64,000 nucleotides of DNA from Burkholderia contaminans (GCF_029633825.1 NZ_CP090641.1:1364001-1428000), one strand, 5' to 3'. Positions 44,261 to 53,777 are shown, counted from the stretch's first letter. A program made the numbers and translations. The notes: generated by a model from the sequence alone, not told the origin.

Positions 44261-45805
44261 TCACCGGAACACGTTCACCGCATCCACGAGACGCGTTGCC
44301 TGCTGCTTCAGGCTCTCCGACGCTGCCGTGCTCTGCTCGACCAGCGCTGCGTTCTGCTGCGTGATGTTGTCCAGATGCACGACTGCCTGATCGACCTGCG
44401 CAACCCCCGTGCTCTGCTCGGCCGTCGACGAGCTGATTTCCGCGATCAAATCCGACACACGCTTCACCTGCGCAACGATGTCCTCCATCGTCTTGCCTGC
44501 CTCGTCCACACGCCGCGCGCCCGATTCGACGCGCTCGACGCTCGCGCCGATCAGCGTCTTGATCTCCTTCGCCGCATTCGCGCTGCGCTGCGCGAGTGCC
44601 CGCACCTCGCCCGCAACCACCGCGAAGCCGCGCCCCTGCTCGCCTGCGCGTGCCGCTTCCACGGCCGCGTTCAGCGCAAGGATGTTGGTCTGGAACGCGA
44701 TGCCGTCGATCACGCCGATGATGTCGGCAATCTTACGAGAACTGGCCGTGATGTCGCTCATCGTCGTGACGACCTCGCCCACCGCCTGTCCGCCACGCCC
44801 GGCCGCCTCGCTGGCCGACATCGCGAGCCGGTTCGCCTGCAGCGCGGTCTCGGCGTTGCTGTCGACGGTCGCGGTCATCTCGGCCATCGACGCGGCCGTC
44901 TCCTGCACGCTCGACGCCGCCTGCTCGGTACGCGCGCTCAGGTCGTTGTTGCCCTGCGCGATCTCGTTGCTCGCACGCTGCACGTTGTGCACCTGCTCGC
45001 TGACGTCGTCGACGAGCCAGCGGAACATCAGCGCGAGCTGGTTGATCGTGCGCAGCGTCATGCCGATCTCGTCGACACGGTTCATCCGCACGCCGCGTCG
45101 GCTTTCACCGGTCGCGACGTTCAGCGCCTGGTCGTGCAGCCGCTTCAGCGGACGCACGATCTGCGCATCGAGCCACAGGCCGGCCGCCGCCGTCACGCCG
45201 ACCGTCACGCCGGCAAACGCCGCGAGCCCGCCGCCCGCCAGCCCGCATGCCCAGCCCGCGCCAACGACCGCCGGCGCAAGCACGCACAGCGCCGAGTGCA
45301 CACGCGCGCGCACCGACATCGTCTGCGACAGCGACGCGATGCGCATCAGCCCCGTGCGGATCACCAGCCCCTTGTGGAACCGGCGCTGGCCGGCCTTGCC
45401 TTCGCGGAACGCGCGATACAGCGCATCGGCAGCCTCGGACTCGTCGTGCGGCGCCTTCGTGCGCACCGACATGTAGCCTTGCGGCTCGCCGTTGCGCATC
45501 ACGGGAATCGCGTTCGCACGCACCCAGTAGTGATCGCCGTTCCTGCGGCGGTTCTTCACGAGCGCGGTCCACGGCTCGCCGCGCCTGAGCGTCGCCCACA
45601 TGTCGGCAAACGCTTCGCGCGGCATGTCCGGGTGGCGCACCACGTTGTGCGGCTGGCCGACGAGTTCCTCGTTCGTGAAGCCGCTCACCTGTGCGAACGT
45701 CGTGTTGGCGTAGGTGATGATGCTGTCTGCGTCGGTCGTCGACATCAGCGTGACGTCGTCGGGAAAATCGAATTCCTGTTGGGTAACGGGCTGGTTATTG
45801 CGCAT
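44261..45805 (-). CDS. Aer-like methyl-accepting chemotaxis protein with N-terminal PAS domain (paralogue B)
   Basis: 514 residues with the same layout as paralogue A: PAS ([24 protein letters not shown]), paired TM helices, HAMP-like linker and signalling domain. The signalling hairpin is almost identical between the two, while the PAS surface (TNEELVG versus SPEEIEG) and the linker after PAS ([21 protein letters not shown]) differ more. This suggests a tandem duplication with divergence in sensing. GGAG lies upstream of ATG 45805. Confidence 0.92.
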   Translation of the reverse strand: MRNNQPVTQQEFDFPDDVTLMSTTDADSIITYANTTFAQVSGFTNEELVGQPHNVVRHPDMPREAFADMWATLRRGEPWTALVKNRRRNGDHYWVRANAIPVMRNGEPQGYMSVRTKAPHDESEAADALYRAFREGKAGQRRFHKGLVIRTGLMRIASLSQTMSVRARVHSALCVLAPAVVGAGWACGLAGGGLAAFAGVTVGVTAAAGLWLDAQIVRPLKRLHDQALNVATGESRRGVRMNRVDEIGMTLRTINQLALMFRWLVDDVSEQVHNVQRASNEIAQGNNDLSARTEQAASSVQETAASMAEMTATVDSNAETALQANRLAMSASEAAGRGGQAVGEVVTTMSDITASSRKIADIIGVIDGIAFQTNILALNAAVEAARAGEQGRGFAVVAGEVRALAQRSANAAKEIKTLIGASVERVESGARRVDEAGKTMEDIVAQVKRVSDLIAEISSSTAEQSTGVAQVDQAVVHLDNITQQNAALVEQSTAASESLKQQATRLVDAVNVFR

Positions 45806-46129
45806 GCAAGGCTCCGAAAAGCGGATCTGACGTCCGCGTCGCGCTGACTTCACGCTCAGTAGCCGAAAAACGGTTTATCGCTTTACGACGGTCTTCATCT
45901 GACTGTCGGCATATTGGGGAAAAACCTTACCCTTTCTTCGCATAAAATATTCAATTCGGCGGCCACCATGATTTCGATCAAATAATCCGGCAATATTCGC
46001 CACGCGCGTTCATTCATATGCCACGCCGCGCCGCCCGGCCAAGCCGCGCGGCAGGTCAATGCGATCGGCCGTTACACTCGGCGAAACGATTCCATCTATC
46101 CTGCTCTATTCAACCAGCATTCGAATTCG
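45806..46129. other. intergenic region between chemoreceptor B and the methyltransferase
   Basis: No gene. 45880-46010 is AT-rich and probably contains the promoters for the divergent genes. Near 46020-46060 is GC-rich sequence with no convincing hairpin. Confidence 0.5.
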
Positions 46130-46987
46130 ATGAAAAAGGCATTGCACGAACTGAATCGGCTGTCCTGGAATACGGCGACAGTCGCGCATAACAGCCATAA
46201 AGGCGATCAGGCCGCATTTTTCCGCGCAGGCGGCTCGACGCTCTTTCCGGAAGAACGCGAACTGCTCGGCGACGTCAGCGGGCTGCGGCTCCTGCACCTG
46301 CAGTGCAACGCGGGACAGGACACGCTGAGCCTCGTGCGCGCCGGTGCGGACGCGACGGGCGTCGACATCTCCGACGAAGCGATCGCCTTCGCACGACAAC
46401 TGTCGGCCGACGCGGGCCTGCCCGCACGCTTCGAGCGCGCCGACGTGCTCGACTGGATGCCCGAGGCCGCCGCGCGCGGCGAGCGCTTCGCTCGCGTGTT
46501 CACGTCGTACGGCGCGATCTGCTGGCTGTCCGACCTGAACGCGTGGGCACGCGGGATCGCTGCGCTGCTCGCGCCCGGCGGCCGTTTCGCGATGGTCGAG
46601 TTCCATCCGTTCGCGCTGTATTTCGACGAACACTGGAAGCCGCACTACGACTATTTCAAAGGCGATGCGACCGAGGAGCCGGCAGGGGTCGGCGATTATG
46701 TTGCCGCATCCGGCACGGGGCTCGGCGCGCAGCACGACCATCCGGGCGTCGTCGATTTCGCGAACCCGCATCCGAGCTACGAGTTCATGTGGGGCATCGG
46801 CGAAGTCGTGAACGCGCTCGTATCGGCCGGGCTCGTGATCGACCGCCTGACCGAATATCCGTATGCGAACGGCTGGAAAGGCTTCGACGGCATGCGTGAG
46901 CTGGACGGCCGCCGGATGGTGCCGCCCGACGGCATGCCGCGCCTGCCGCTGATGTTTGCGATCGCCGCGCATCGGGAGGCCGCATGA
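46130..46987 (+). CDS. class I SAM-dependent methyltransferase
   Basis: 285 residues. The SAM-binding motif I is LLHLQCNAGQDTLSLVRAGA (LQCNxGQDT variant), with GVDISDEAIAFAR as motif II and an acidic motif near DVLDW. The N-terminus (LNRLSWNTATVAHNSHKGDQA) is characteristic of a group of small-molecule methyltransferases found with acetyltransferases. Substrate is unknown. It overlaps the next gene (GNAT) by 4 bp. Confidence 0.85.
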   Translation: MKKALHELNRLSWNTATVAHNSHKGDQAAFFRAGGSTLFPEERELLGDVSGLRLLHLQCNAGQDTLSLVRAGADATGVDISDEAIAFARQLSADAGLPARFERADVLDWMPEAAARGERFARVFTSYGAICWLSDLNAWARGIAALLAPGGRFAMVEFHPFALYFDEHWKPHYDYFKGDATEEPAGVGDYVAASGTGLGAQHDHPGVVDFANPHPSYEFMWGIGEVVNALVSAGLVIDRLTEYPYANGWKGFDGMRELDGRRMVPPDGMPRLPLMFAIAAHREAA

Positions 46988-47544
46988 CGCGCCGCACCGC
47001 CGCCGAACGCGACGCACTGGTCGCCCGCCGGCTCACGCGCGACGACGTGCCGCTCGTGTGGACCATCGACCGGCGCGAGATCATCGAGCACCTGTACGTG
47101 CTGCGCGACGGTGCGCTGCATCTCGTTCCCGACTTTTACGACGTCGCGGGCTGGCCCGACGGCGAGGCCGACCACTACACGCCGATCCTGCTCGACTGCC
47201 ACGATCGCGGCGGCTGGTGCGTCGGCATGTTCGACGGCGCGCGGCTCGTCGCGGCGGTCTTCGTCGACAGCCAGCCGCTCGGCCCGCGCGGCGACATGCT
47301 GCAGTTGAAGTTCCTGCACGTGAGCCACGACTGGCGCGGCTGCGGGCTCGGCGAGCAGCTCTACCGCGCGGCGCGCGAGCAGGCGCGCGCGATGGGTGCT
47401 GCGCGCCTGTACGTGTCCGCGACGCCGTCGCGGAACACGATCGACTTCTACCTGCGGCTCGGCTTCACGGTCAGCGCATCGCCCGACCCGGCGCTGTACG
47501 CGCTCGAGCCGGAAGACATTCATCTGGAAGCGCCGACCGCCTGA
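46984..47544 (+). CDS. GNAT-family N-acetyltransferase
   Basis: 186 residues. The acetyl-CoA loop is HDWRGCGLGEQLYRAAREQA and the later segment LYVSATPSRNTIDFYLRLGF completes the GNAT core. The start overlaps the methyltransferase stop as ATGA, so the two are translationally coupled. Substrate is not known; it may be a small amine or an aminoglycoside-like compound, which cannot be told. Confidence 0.87.
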   Translation: MTRRTAAERDALVARRLTRDDVPLVWTIDRREIIEHLYVLRDGALHLVPDFYDVAGWPDGEADHYTPILLDCHDRGGWCVGMFDGARLVAAVFVDSQPLGPRGDMLQLKFLHVSHDWRGCGLGEQLYRAAREQARAMGAARLYVSATPSRNTIDFYLRLGFTVSASPDPALYALEPEDIHLEAPTA

Positions 47545-47652
47545 CGCACCGGCGCACGGGTGAAACGTAGAATATCCCGCTTTGCCGCGGCCTCCATCGG
47601 CATCACGGCATCACGGAGAGCAAAATTGCAGGACGAAGCGCAGCAGCAAGCC

Positions 47653-48153
47653 ATGCCGAAGATCCTCGTCAGCATGTGCGTGGTCGGTCATCCGGTCCGT
47701 TACAACGGCTCGGCCAAGACCGCCGCGCACGAGGCGCTCGAACGGTGGCAGCGCGAAGGGCGCCTCGTGCCGGTCTGCCCCGAACTGGCCGGCGGCTTCA
47801 GCGTGCCGCGCCCGCCCGCCGAAATCGCCGACGGCGAATCGGGGCAGCGGGTGCTGGCGGGCGCCGCGCGCATCGTCGATGTCAACGGCGCCGACGTGAC
47901 CGCACCGTTCGTGTCCGGCGCGCACACCGCGCTGGCCCTCGCGCGCGCGCACGATTGCCGCTTCGCGATCCTCGCCGACGGCAGTCCGTCGTGCGGCAGC
48001 ACGTTCATCTATGACGGGCGTTTCGAGAACCGGCGGCACGCGGGCGCCGGTGTCACGGCGGCGTTGCTGCGCGAGCATGGCATCGAAGTGTTCGCGGACA
48101 CCGAGATCGATGCGCTCGATGCGCGCCTCAAGCAGTTGTCGCAGGCCGGTTAA
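47653..48153 (+). CDS. DUF523 domain-containing protein
   Basis: 166 residues from ATG 47653. KILVSMCVVGHPVRYNGSAK, PVCPELAGGFSVPRPPAEI and ILADGSPSCGSTFIYDGRF define the DUF523 family, with conserved Cys residues that suggest metal or Fe-S binding. Function is unknown. A TTG at 47626 has GGAGAG 7 bp upstream and would add nine residues; the family normally starts at the KILVS segment, so the ATG is used. Confidence 0.82.
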   Translation: MPKILVSMCVVGHPVRYNGSAKTAAHEALERWQREGRLVPVCPELAGGFSVPRPPAEIADGESGQRVLAGAARIVDVNGADVTAPFVSGAHTALALARAHDCRFAILADGSPSCGSTFIYDGRFENRRHAGAGVTAALLREHGIEVFADTEIDALDARLKQLSQAG

Positions 48154-48155
48154 CG

Positions 48156-48193
48156 ACGATGCGCGGCATGAGAACCCTCGTGCCGCGCATCGT
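48156..48193. terminator. bidirectional terminator between DUF523 gene and pcaF
   Basis: ACGATGCGCGGCA pairs perfectly with TGCCGCGCATCGT over a 12-nt loop, between two convergent genes, followed by TTCGG on the plus strand. Confidence 0.7.
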
Positions 48194-48241
48194 TTCGGAC
48201 AGCGCGAAGCGGTAACCTGCCGCTTCGCCGTGCGACGCAGG

Positions 48242-49444
48242 TCAGACGCGTTCGATTGCGATCGCGATGCCCTGGCCGACGCCGATGCACATCGTGCACA
48301 GCGCAAAGCGGCCGTTCGTGCGATGCAGCTGGTACATCGCGGTCGTCACGAGACGCGCGCCCGACGCGCCGAGCGGATGGCCCAGCGCGATCGCGCCGCC
48401 GTTCGGGTTCACGCGGGGATCGTCGTCGGCCACGCCGAGCATGCGCAGCACCGCGAGACCTTGCGACGCGAACGCCTCGTTCAGCTCGATCACGTCGAAC
48501 TGGTCGATCGTCATCCCGAGCCGGGCGAGCAGCTTCTGCGTGGCCGGCGCGGGCCCGATGCCCATCACGCGCGGCGCGACGCCGGCCGTCGCGATACCCA
48601 GCACGCGTGCGCGCGGCGTCAGGCCGAAGCGCTTCGCGGTTTCTTCGTTCGCGAGCAGCAGCGCGGCAGCGCCGTCGTTGACGCCCGACGCGTTGCCGGC
48701 CGTCACCGAGCCGTCCGGGCGCACGACGCCCTTCAGCTTCGCCAGCGTTTCGAGCGATGTTTCGCGCGGATGCTCGTCGCGCGACACGACCAGCGGATCG
48801 CCCTTCTTCTGCGCAATCGTGACCGCGACGATTTCCTCGGCGAGCGTGCCGTCCTGCTGCGCGCGCGCGGCCTTCTGCTGGCTGCGCAGCGCGAACAGGT
48901 CCTGGTCGGCGCGGCTGATGTTGTAGTCGACCGCGACGTTCTCGGCCGTCTCCGGCATCGAATCGACGCCGTGCAGCTGTTTCATCAGCGGATTGACGAA
49001 GCGCCAGCCGATCGTCGTATCGTAGATGTCGGCCTGGCGCGCGAACGCGCTCGCGGCCTTGCCCATCACGAACGGCGCGCGCGTCATGCTCTCGACGCCG
49101 CCCGCGACCATCAGCGCGGCCTCGCCGGACTTGATCGCACGCGCGGCCACGCCGACCGCATCCATGCCGGAACCGCACAGGCGGTTGATCGTCGAACCCG
49201 GCACGCCCTGCGGCAGCCCTGCGAGCAGCGCCGACATGCGCGCGACGTTACGGTTGTCCTCGCCGGCCTGGTTCGCGCAGCCGTAGATCACGTCGTCGAT
49301 CGCCGCCCAGTCGACGTCGCGGTTGCGCTCGACGAGCGCCTTGAGCGGCACCGCGCCCAGGTCGTCGGCGCGCACGCCGGACAGTGCACCGCCGTAACGC
49401 CCGATCGGCGTACGGATCGCATCACACAGAAAAGCTTCGGTCAT
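48242..49444 (-). CDS. pcaF: 3-oxoadipyl-CoA thiolase
   Basis: 400 residues. It cleaves 3-oxoadipyl-CoA to succinyl-CoA and acetyl-CoA, the last step of aromatic breakdown by the beta-ketoadipate pathway. The start MTEAFLCDAIRTPIGRYGGAL is typical of PcaF. Nucleophile Cys90 lies in NRLCGSGMDAV; GGAIALGHPLGASGARL and LCTMCIGVGQG carry the other catalytic His and Cys. The rest of the pathway is not nearby. The regulator at 49673 is divergent and probably controls it. Confidence 0.9.
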   Translation of the reverse strand: MTEAFLCDAIRTPIGRYGGALSGVRADDLGAVPLKALVERNRDVDWAAIDDVIYGCANQAGEDNRNVARMSALLAGLPQGVPGSTINRLCGSGMDAVGVAARAIKSGEAALMVAGGVESMTRAPFVMGKAASAFARQADIYDTTIGWRFVNPLMKQLHGVDSMPETAENVAVDYNISRADQDLFALRSQQKAARAQQDGTLAEEIVAVTIAQKKGDPLVVSRDEHPRETSLETLAKLKGVVRPDGSVTAGNASGVNDGAAALLLANEETAKRFGLTPRARVLGIATAGVAPRVMGIGPAPATQKLLARLGMTIDQFDVIELNEAFASQGLAVLRMLGVADDDPRVNPNGGAIALGHPLGASGARLVTTAMYQLHRTNGRFALCTMCIGVGQGIAIAIERV

Positions 49445-49521
49445 CAGTGTCTCCGGTCCCAGGACAGGCTGGGGGAATGAACAGGGCGCGCCCCTTGCAT
49501 TGCCCGTCGGGATGCGCTTAA

Positions 49522-49540
49522 ATGTTCTATATACGAACAT
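49522..49540. promoter_or_regulatory. candidate PcaR operator in the pcaF/pcaR control region
   Basis: ATGTTC and GAACAT form a 6-bp dyad around TATATAC. A related GAACGTTC element lies at 49554-49561. Both sit in the 228-bp divergent region, as expected for an IclR-type regulator. Confidence 0.5.
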
Positions 49541-49672
49541 AAGATCGTGTATCGAACGTTCAACGCATCATAGGGAGTGCGGGGACGACCTGTCAAGCGC
49601 GCGGTCCGCCGCGCGGTTGGCGTGTCAGGCCCCATGCGCTATCTTCTCGGCTGCACGATATTCCAGGCGCTC

Positions 49673-50461
49673 ATGACAACCGAAGACACTCAGACGAAAC
49701 CCGGCGACTCCTATGTCCAGTCGTTCGCGCGCGGCCTCGCGGTGATCCGCGCATTCGACGCGGCCCGCCCGGAGCAGACGCTCACCGAGGTCGCGTCGGC
49801 CACCGGGCTCACGCGCGCGGGCGCGCGCCGGATCCTGCTCACGCTGCAGACGCTCGGCTACGTCGAGGCCGACGGCCGGCTGTTCCGGCTCACGCCGAAG
49901 ATCCTCGAGCTCGGCTTCGCGTACCTCACGTCGATGCCGTTCTGGAATCTCGCCGATCCCGTGATGGAGCAGCTGTCGGCGCAGATCCACGAAAGCTGCT
50001 CGGCAGCCGTGCTCGACCGCACCGAGATCGTCTACGTGCTGCGCGTGCCGACCCGCAAGATCATGACGATCAACCTGTCGATCGGCAGCCGGCTGCCCGC
50101 GTACTGCACGTCGATGGGCCGCGTGCTGCTGTCCGCGCTCGACGACGCCGAGCTCGACGAGACGCTCGCGCAAAGCGGCATCCGCGCGCATACACCGCGC
50201 ACGATCACCGACCTCGGCGAACTGAAGGCGGCGATCGCGCAGGTGCGCCAACAGGGCTGGGCCGTGGTCGACCAGGAACTCGAAGTGGGCCTCATGTCGT
50301 TGTCCGCGCCGATTCGCAACCGGCGTGGGCAAATCATCGCGGCAATGAACATCAGCGGCAACGCGCAGCGACATACCGCGAAGCAGATGGTGAAGGAGTT
50401 TCTCGGGCCGCTGCAGCAGGCCGCGCAGACGGTGTCGGAGCTGGTGGCGCGGCGGGGGTGA
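49673..50461 (+). CDS. pcaR: IclR-family regulator of the beta-ketoadipate pathway (PcaR/PobR type)
   Basis: 262 residues. VQSFARGLAVIRAFDAARPEQTLTEVASATGLTRAGARRILLTLQ is the PcaR/PcaU/PobR form of the IclR HTH. The effector domain has LPAYCTSMGRVLLSAL and WAVVDQELEVGLMSLSAPI. PcaR proteins activate pca genes in response to beta-ketoadipate. ATG 49673 is preferred for length; ATG 49634 and upstream codons are in frame. The symbol rests on family and on pcaF being divergent. Confidence 0.85.
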   Translation: MTTEDTQTKPGDSYVQSFARGLAVIRAFDAARPEQTLTEVASATGLTRAGARRILLTLQTLGYVEADGRLFRLTPKILELGFAYLTSMPFWNLADPVMEQLSAQIHESCSAAVLDRTEIVYVLRVPTRKIMTINLSIGSRLPAYCTSMGRVLLSALDDAELDETLAQSGIRAHTPRTITDLGELKAAIAQVRQQGWAVVDQELEVGLMSLSAPIRNRRGQIIAAMNISGNAQRHTAKQMVKEFLGPLQQAAQTVSELVARRG

Positions 50462-50522
50462 GTAACGGGCGGGGCCGTCACGACGTACGGCTTCCCGAAA
50501 AACCGATGCAACGACGGGTCCG

Positions 50523-50557
50523 GCTCGATTGTCATATCACTGATACGACAATCGAGC
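50523..50557. repeat. 35-bp near-perfect palindrome
   Basis: GCTCGATTGTC (50523-50533) and GACAATCGAGC (50547-50557) are perfect 11-bp arms. The interior TATCA-C-TGATA is also self-complementary; only the 50534/50546 pair fails. It is not followed by T residues on either strand in the right place, so it looks more like a protein-binding dyad than a terminator. Confidence 0.75.
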
Positions 50558-50586
50558 AAAAAAACGGGCAGCCCAGGGCTGCCCGT
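50558..50586 (-). terminator. terminator of the AstE-like hydrolase operon
   Basis: On the minus strand ACGGGCAGC pairs with GCTGCCCGT over a short loop, followed by seven T residues (50558-50564). It lies about 140 bp after the hydrolase stop. Confidence 0.8.
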
Positions 50587-50724
50587 ATCAACTCCACGTG
50601 ATTGCAACGTTCTTCTCACGGAACACGGAGCGAGCTCCGCGCCGCACAATTTAGTGACGCGCGGAATGGCGGTCAATTTGACAAGAACGAAATTGCGCCG
50701 CGCACCGGTAGGACGGCGCACCGC

Positions 50725-51840
50725 TCACGCGCCGAGCAACATCCCCTTGCGCACCGGCACCGTGCCCGTCACGCGGCCGAGCGGCGCGCCGGCCGTCACG
50801 AAGCGGATCGCGCGGCGCATATAGAACACGCCGTCGGTCGCGCTCGAGATCGTCGTGATCTTGTCCGTCAGCGGATCGACGATGTCGAACAGCGGATCGC
50901 CGGCGCGGATCGTCGCGCCGATCGCCGCGCGGTGTACGAGGATCCCGCTCACCGGCGCATGGAACTGCTCGCTGCCTGCCAGCGGCGTGGCCGGCGCGGC
51001 GAGCGGCGGCAGCGGCTTGCGTTCGCCCTGCACCGCGCCGCGCCATACGAGATAGTCGACGAGCGCATCGGCATCGCGTTCCGCATGGTCGTACGTCACG
51101 TCGCGCTGGCCACGGCACTCGACCGTCACGGCCACGGTGCCGGCCGCCATCGGCGTGCCCGCCGGCAAGTGCTGCCGCAACTGCGTCCACAGCAGGTGAT
51201 GCGCATCGTCGAACGCATGCCCGCCCGAATCCTCGGCGAGCAGCGACACCTCCGAGCCGAGATAACGCGCGAGCGGCTCGACTTCCGGCCATGCGGTATC
51301 GCTCGTGTACACGTGCATCACCGCTTCGAGCGAACAATGCAGGTCGATCACCACATCGGCGTCGAGCGACAGCTTCAGCAGCGCCAGCTGCAGTGAATCG
51401 AACTCCGTCCGCGGCGCGATCTCGTCGAGCGCCGCGCCGACGCATTCGCGCACGATCGCGCGATTGCGTTCGCCGTCGTCACCGAGCCGGTCGCGCGCAC
51501 GCGCGGCGATTTCCGCGAGCGGCAGGAAGCCGCGATTGAAGTTGCGGCCGCTCGCCAGATCGAAACGGCCGATGAACTGCCCGAGCAGATGATGATTGAG
51601 GCCGACCGGATTCGCGACCGGCACAAGCACGATCTCGGCTGCCAGCCGGCCGTCGGCATCGAGTTGCGCGAGACGCTGCTTCAGCACGAACGCCGCGAGC
51701 ATCGCGGGCGTCTCGTCCGCGTGCAGCGCGGCCTGCAGGTAGATCTTGCGGCCGGTGTCGGCCGGCCCGAAATGAAAGCTCGTCAGCGTGCGCTGCGTGC
51801 CGATCGACGGCGACAGGAGCGGCGTGGTGCGAATCTGCAT
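50725..51840 (-). CDS. succinylglutamate desuccinylase/aspartoacylase-family (M14-like) hydrolase
   Basis: 371 residues. The zinc motif HADETPAML near residue 40 gives His and Glu, and VVIDLHCSLEA gives the second His. NPVGLNHHLLGQFIGRFDLASGRNFNRGF and a C-terminal beta domain (GILVHRAAIGATIRAGDPLFDIVDP) match the AstE/AspA group. It removes acyl groups from N-acyl amino acids. It is 60 bp downstream of a periplasmic amino-acid binding protein gene, so uptake and hydrolysis are probably linked. It is not in an ast operon, so the substrate is probably not N-succinylglutamate. Confidence 0.85.
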   Translation of the reverse strand: MQIRTTPLLSPSIGTQRTLTSFHFGPADTGRKIYLQAALHADETPAMLAAFVLKQRLAQLDADGRLAAEIVLVPVANPVGLNHHLLGQFIGRFDLASGRNFNRGFLPLAEIAARARDRLGDDGERNRAIVRECVGAALDEIAPRTEFDSLQLALLKLSLDADVVIDLHCSLEAVMHVYTSDTAWPEVEPLARYLGSEVSLLAEDSGGHAFDDAHHLLWTQLRQHLPAGTPMAAGTVAVTVECRGQRDVTYDHAERDADALVDYLVWRGAVQGERKPLPPLAAPATPLAGSEQFHAPVSGILVHRAAIGATIRAGDPLFDIVDPLTDKITTISSATDGVFYMRRAIRFVTAGAPLGRVTGTVPVRKGMLLGA

Positions 51841-51900
51841 CGATGGTCTCGAACGAAATGAAAACGAAGAAACGGGTGAAACGTCAAGGTCGCACGGCGC

Positions 51901-52674
51901 TCAATCGCCGTACGGGTTGAAGTCGAAATACTTCTTCGCGATCCGGTCGTACGTGCCGTCCTTCAGCATCGACGCGATCGCGCCGTCGATCGACGCCTTG
52001 AGCGCCGTATCCGACTGCCGCATGCCGATGCCCACGCCACGATCGCCCATGTCGAGCGGCGCACCGACGAACGCGAAACCGTTGCCCTTCGGCGTGCGCA
52101 GGAAGCCGTAGTCGGCTTCCACGGTGCCCAGCAGCGCCGCGTCGAGGCGGCCGTTGACGAGATCGGCGAACACGTCGTCCTGGCTCTTGTACGGCACCAC
52201 GCTGACGCCGGCCGGCGCCCAGTGCGCGAGCGCCCACGATTCGAACTGCGTGCCCGACTGCACGCCGACGCGCTTGCCCGCAAGCGACGCGGTCGTGCTG
52301 TCGACGCCGCTGCCGGGCCGCGCGACGAGCCGCGACTTGAAACGGAACAGCTTAGACGAGAACAGGATCTGCTTCTCGCGCTTCCCGGTGATCGCCATCG
52401 ACGACAGGATCGCGTCGATCTTGCGCGCCTGCAGCGCGGGAATCATCCCGGAGAATTCGAGCTCGATCCACTGGCAGCGCAACTGCGCGCGGCGGCAGAT
52501 CTCGTTGCCCAGATCGACGTCGAAGCCCTTCAGGCTGCCGTCGGGCGCCTTCGAATCCATCGGAGGATAGGTCGGATCGATGCCGAGGCGCACGGGGCGC
52601 GCATCGAGCGCGTGTGCGGCGCCGGCCGCGAACGCAAGGCACAGGGAAACGAGCGGAAGGAGAGTACGTTTCAT
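51901..52674 (-). CDS. amino-acid-type ABC transporter substrate-binding protein
   Basis: 257 residues of the HisJ/ArgT (family 3 solute-binding) group. The signal peptide MKRTLLPLVSLCLAFAAGAAHA precedes PVRLGIDPTYPPMDSKAPDG, and GFDVDLGNEICRRAQLRCQWIELEFSGMIPAL with DAILSSMAITGKREK are typical. The cognate permease and ATPase are not adjacent, so it must work with proteins coded elsewhere. It is first in an operon with the AstE-like hydrolase and divergent from a LysR gene. Confidence 0.9.
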   Translation of the reverse strand: MKRTLLPLVSLCLAFAAGAAHALDARPVRLGIDPTYPPMDSKAPDGSLKGFDVDLGNEICRRAQLRCQWIELEFSGMIPALQARKIDAILSSMAITGKREKQILFSSKLFRFKSRLVARPGSGVDSTTASLAGKRVGVQSGTQFESWALAHWAPAGVSVVPYKSQDDVFADLVNGRLDAALLGTVEADYGFLRTPKGNGFAFVGAPLDMGDRGVGIGMRQSDTALKASIDGAIASMLKDGTYDRIAKKYFDFNPYGD

Positions 52675-52810
52675 GGTCGACGAAGGGCAGGACGAAGGGC
52701 AAACGGCACGAGCCGGACTGCCTGCGATCGTAGTGCGCACGCGCCGCCGCCGGAATCGCCCGCTGCCTTATCATGATCACTTTTCCCGATCACCGGCCCC
52801 GCGCTCGCAC

Positions 52811-53731
52811 ATGGCGTTCACGCTCTCCCAGCTCCGCATCTTCCAGGCCGTCGTCGAGCACGGCAGCCTGCGCGCCGCCGCACGCGCGCTCGATCTCGCG
52901 CAGAGCGGCGTCACGCAGCAGTTGCAGAGCCTCGAGGCAACGCTCGGCGCGACGCTGTTCACGCGCACCAATCGCGGGATCGTGCCGACGGCCGTCGGCC
53001 AGCGGCTGCTCGCGCGCTCCGGTTCGATCCTCGGCGAATGCGAGCAGGTCGAGCGGGAGATCCGGCAACTGAGCGGCGCGTACGAAGGCACCGTTACGCT
53101 CGGCCTCGTGGCCGAGCCGCTGATCGATGCGTTCGCGCCGGTGCTGAGCGCGTTCCGCGCGCGCTTCGACAAGGTCGACGTGCATCTGCGCACCGGCACG
53201 TCGCGGATGATGATCGGCTGGCTGCGCGAAAGCGCGGTCGATTTCGCGATCGCGCTCGTCGCGAAGCAGACCGACACGACCGATCTCGCGGTCACGCCGC
53301 TGCGCTCGTCCGCACCGGTGGTCGTGTGCCGCCACGGGCATCCGGCAATGCACGCGAAATCGCTCGCCGAGCTGGCCGACTACGCGTGGGTGTCGACGCG
53401 CTCGCCGAACCTGAGCGCAGACCCCGTCGTCAACCGGCTGCTCGCGTACTTCGACGTGCACGGCCTGCCACCGCCGAAGATCCTCGCCACCGTCGAAGGG
53501 ATGTTCGAGACGCTGCAGCTCGTCACGCAGACCGATTGCCTGTCGCTCGAAACAGAAGCCGTGACGCGGCACGGGCCGTTTGCCGGTGCGCTCGCGAAGG
53601 TGCCCGTGCGCGAACAGGCCGAATCGCAGGACATCTGCCTGCTGCAACGCGCGGCCGTGCCGCTCACGCCGGCCGCGCAGGAACTCGCGACGATGCTCGC
53701 GTCGTACCTGAGGGTGGTGCGCGGGCGGTAA
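52811..53731 (+). CDS. LysR-family regulator
   Basis: 306 residues. HTH: FTLSQLRIFQAVVEHGSLRAAARALDLAQSGVTQQLQSLEATLGA; the effector domain follows, with RLLAYFDVHGLPPPKILATVEGMFETLQLV. It is divergent from the binding-protein/AstE-like operon with 136 bp between starts and convergent with the MHS permease, so it probably regulates the former. ATG 52811 fits the family start. Confidence 0.88.
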   Translation: MAFTLSQLRIFQAVVEHGSLRAAARALDLAQSGVTQQLQSLEATLGATLFTRTNRGIVPTAVGQRLLARSGSILGECEQVEREIRQLSGAYEGTVTLGLVAEPLIDAFAPVLSAFRARFDKVDVHLRTGTSRMMIGWLRESAVDFAIALVAKQTDTTDLAVTPLRSSAPVVVCRHGHPAMHAKSLAELADYAWVSTRSPNLSADPVVNRLLAYFDVHGLPPPKILATVEGMFETLQLVTQTDCLSLETEAVTRHGPFAGALAKVPVREQAESQDICLLQRAAVPLTPAAQELATMLASYLRVVRGR

Positions 53732-53777
53732 GCGCGTAAGACCGTCTGCCGACCGTCATGCTGCGCCGCGCTGCGCG

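Noticed and set aside
42304..45805. CRISPR or other short tandem repeat array
   Set aside because: The repeated sequence here is two homologous full-length chemoreceptor genes; no regular short repeats with spacers occur anywhere in the window.
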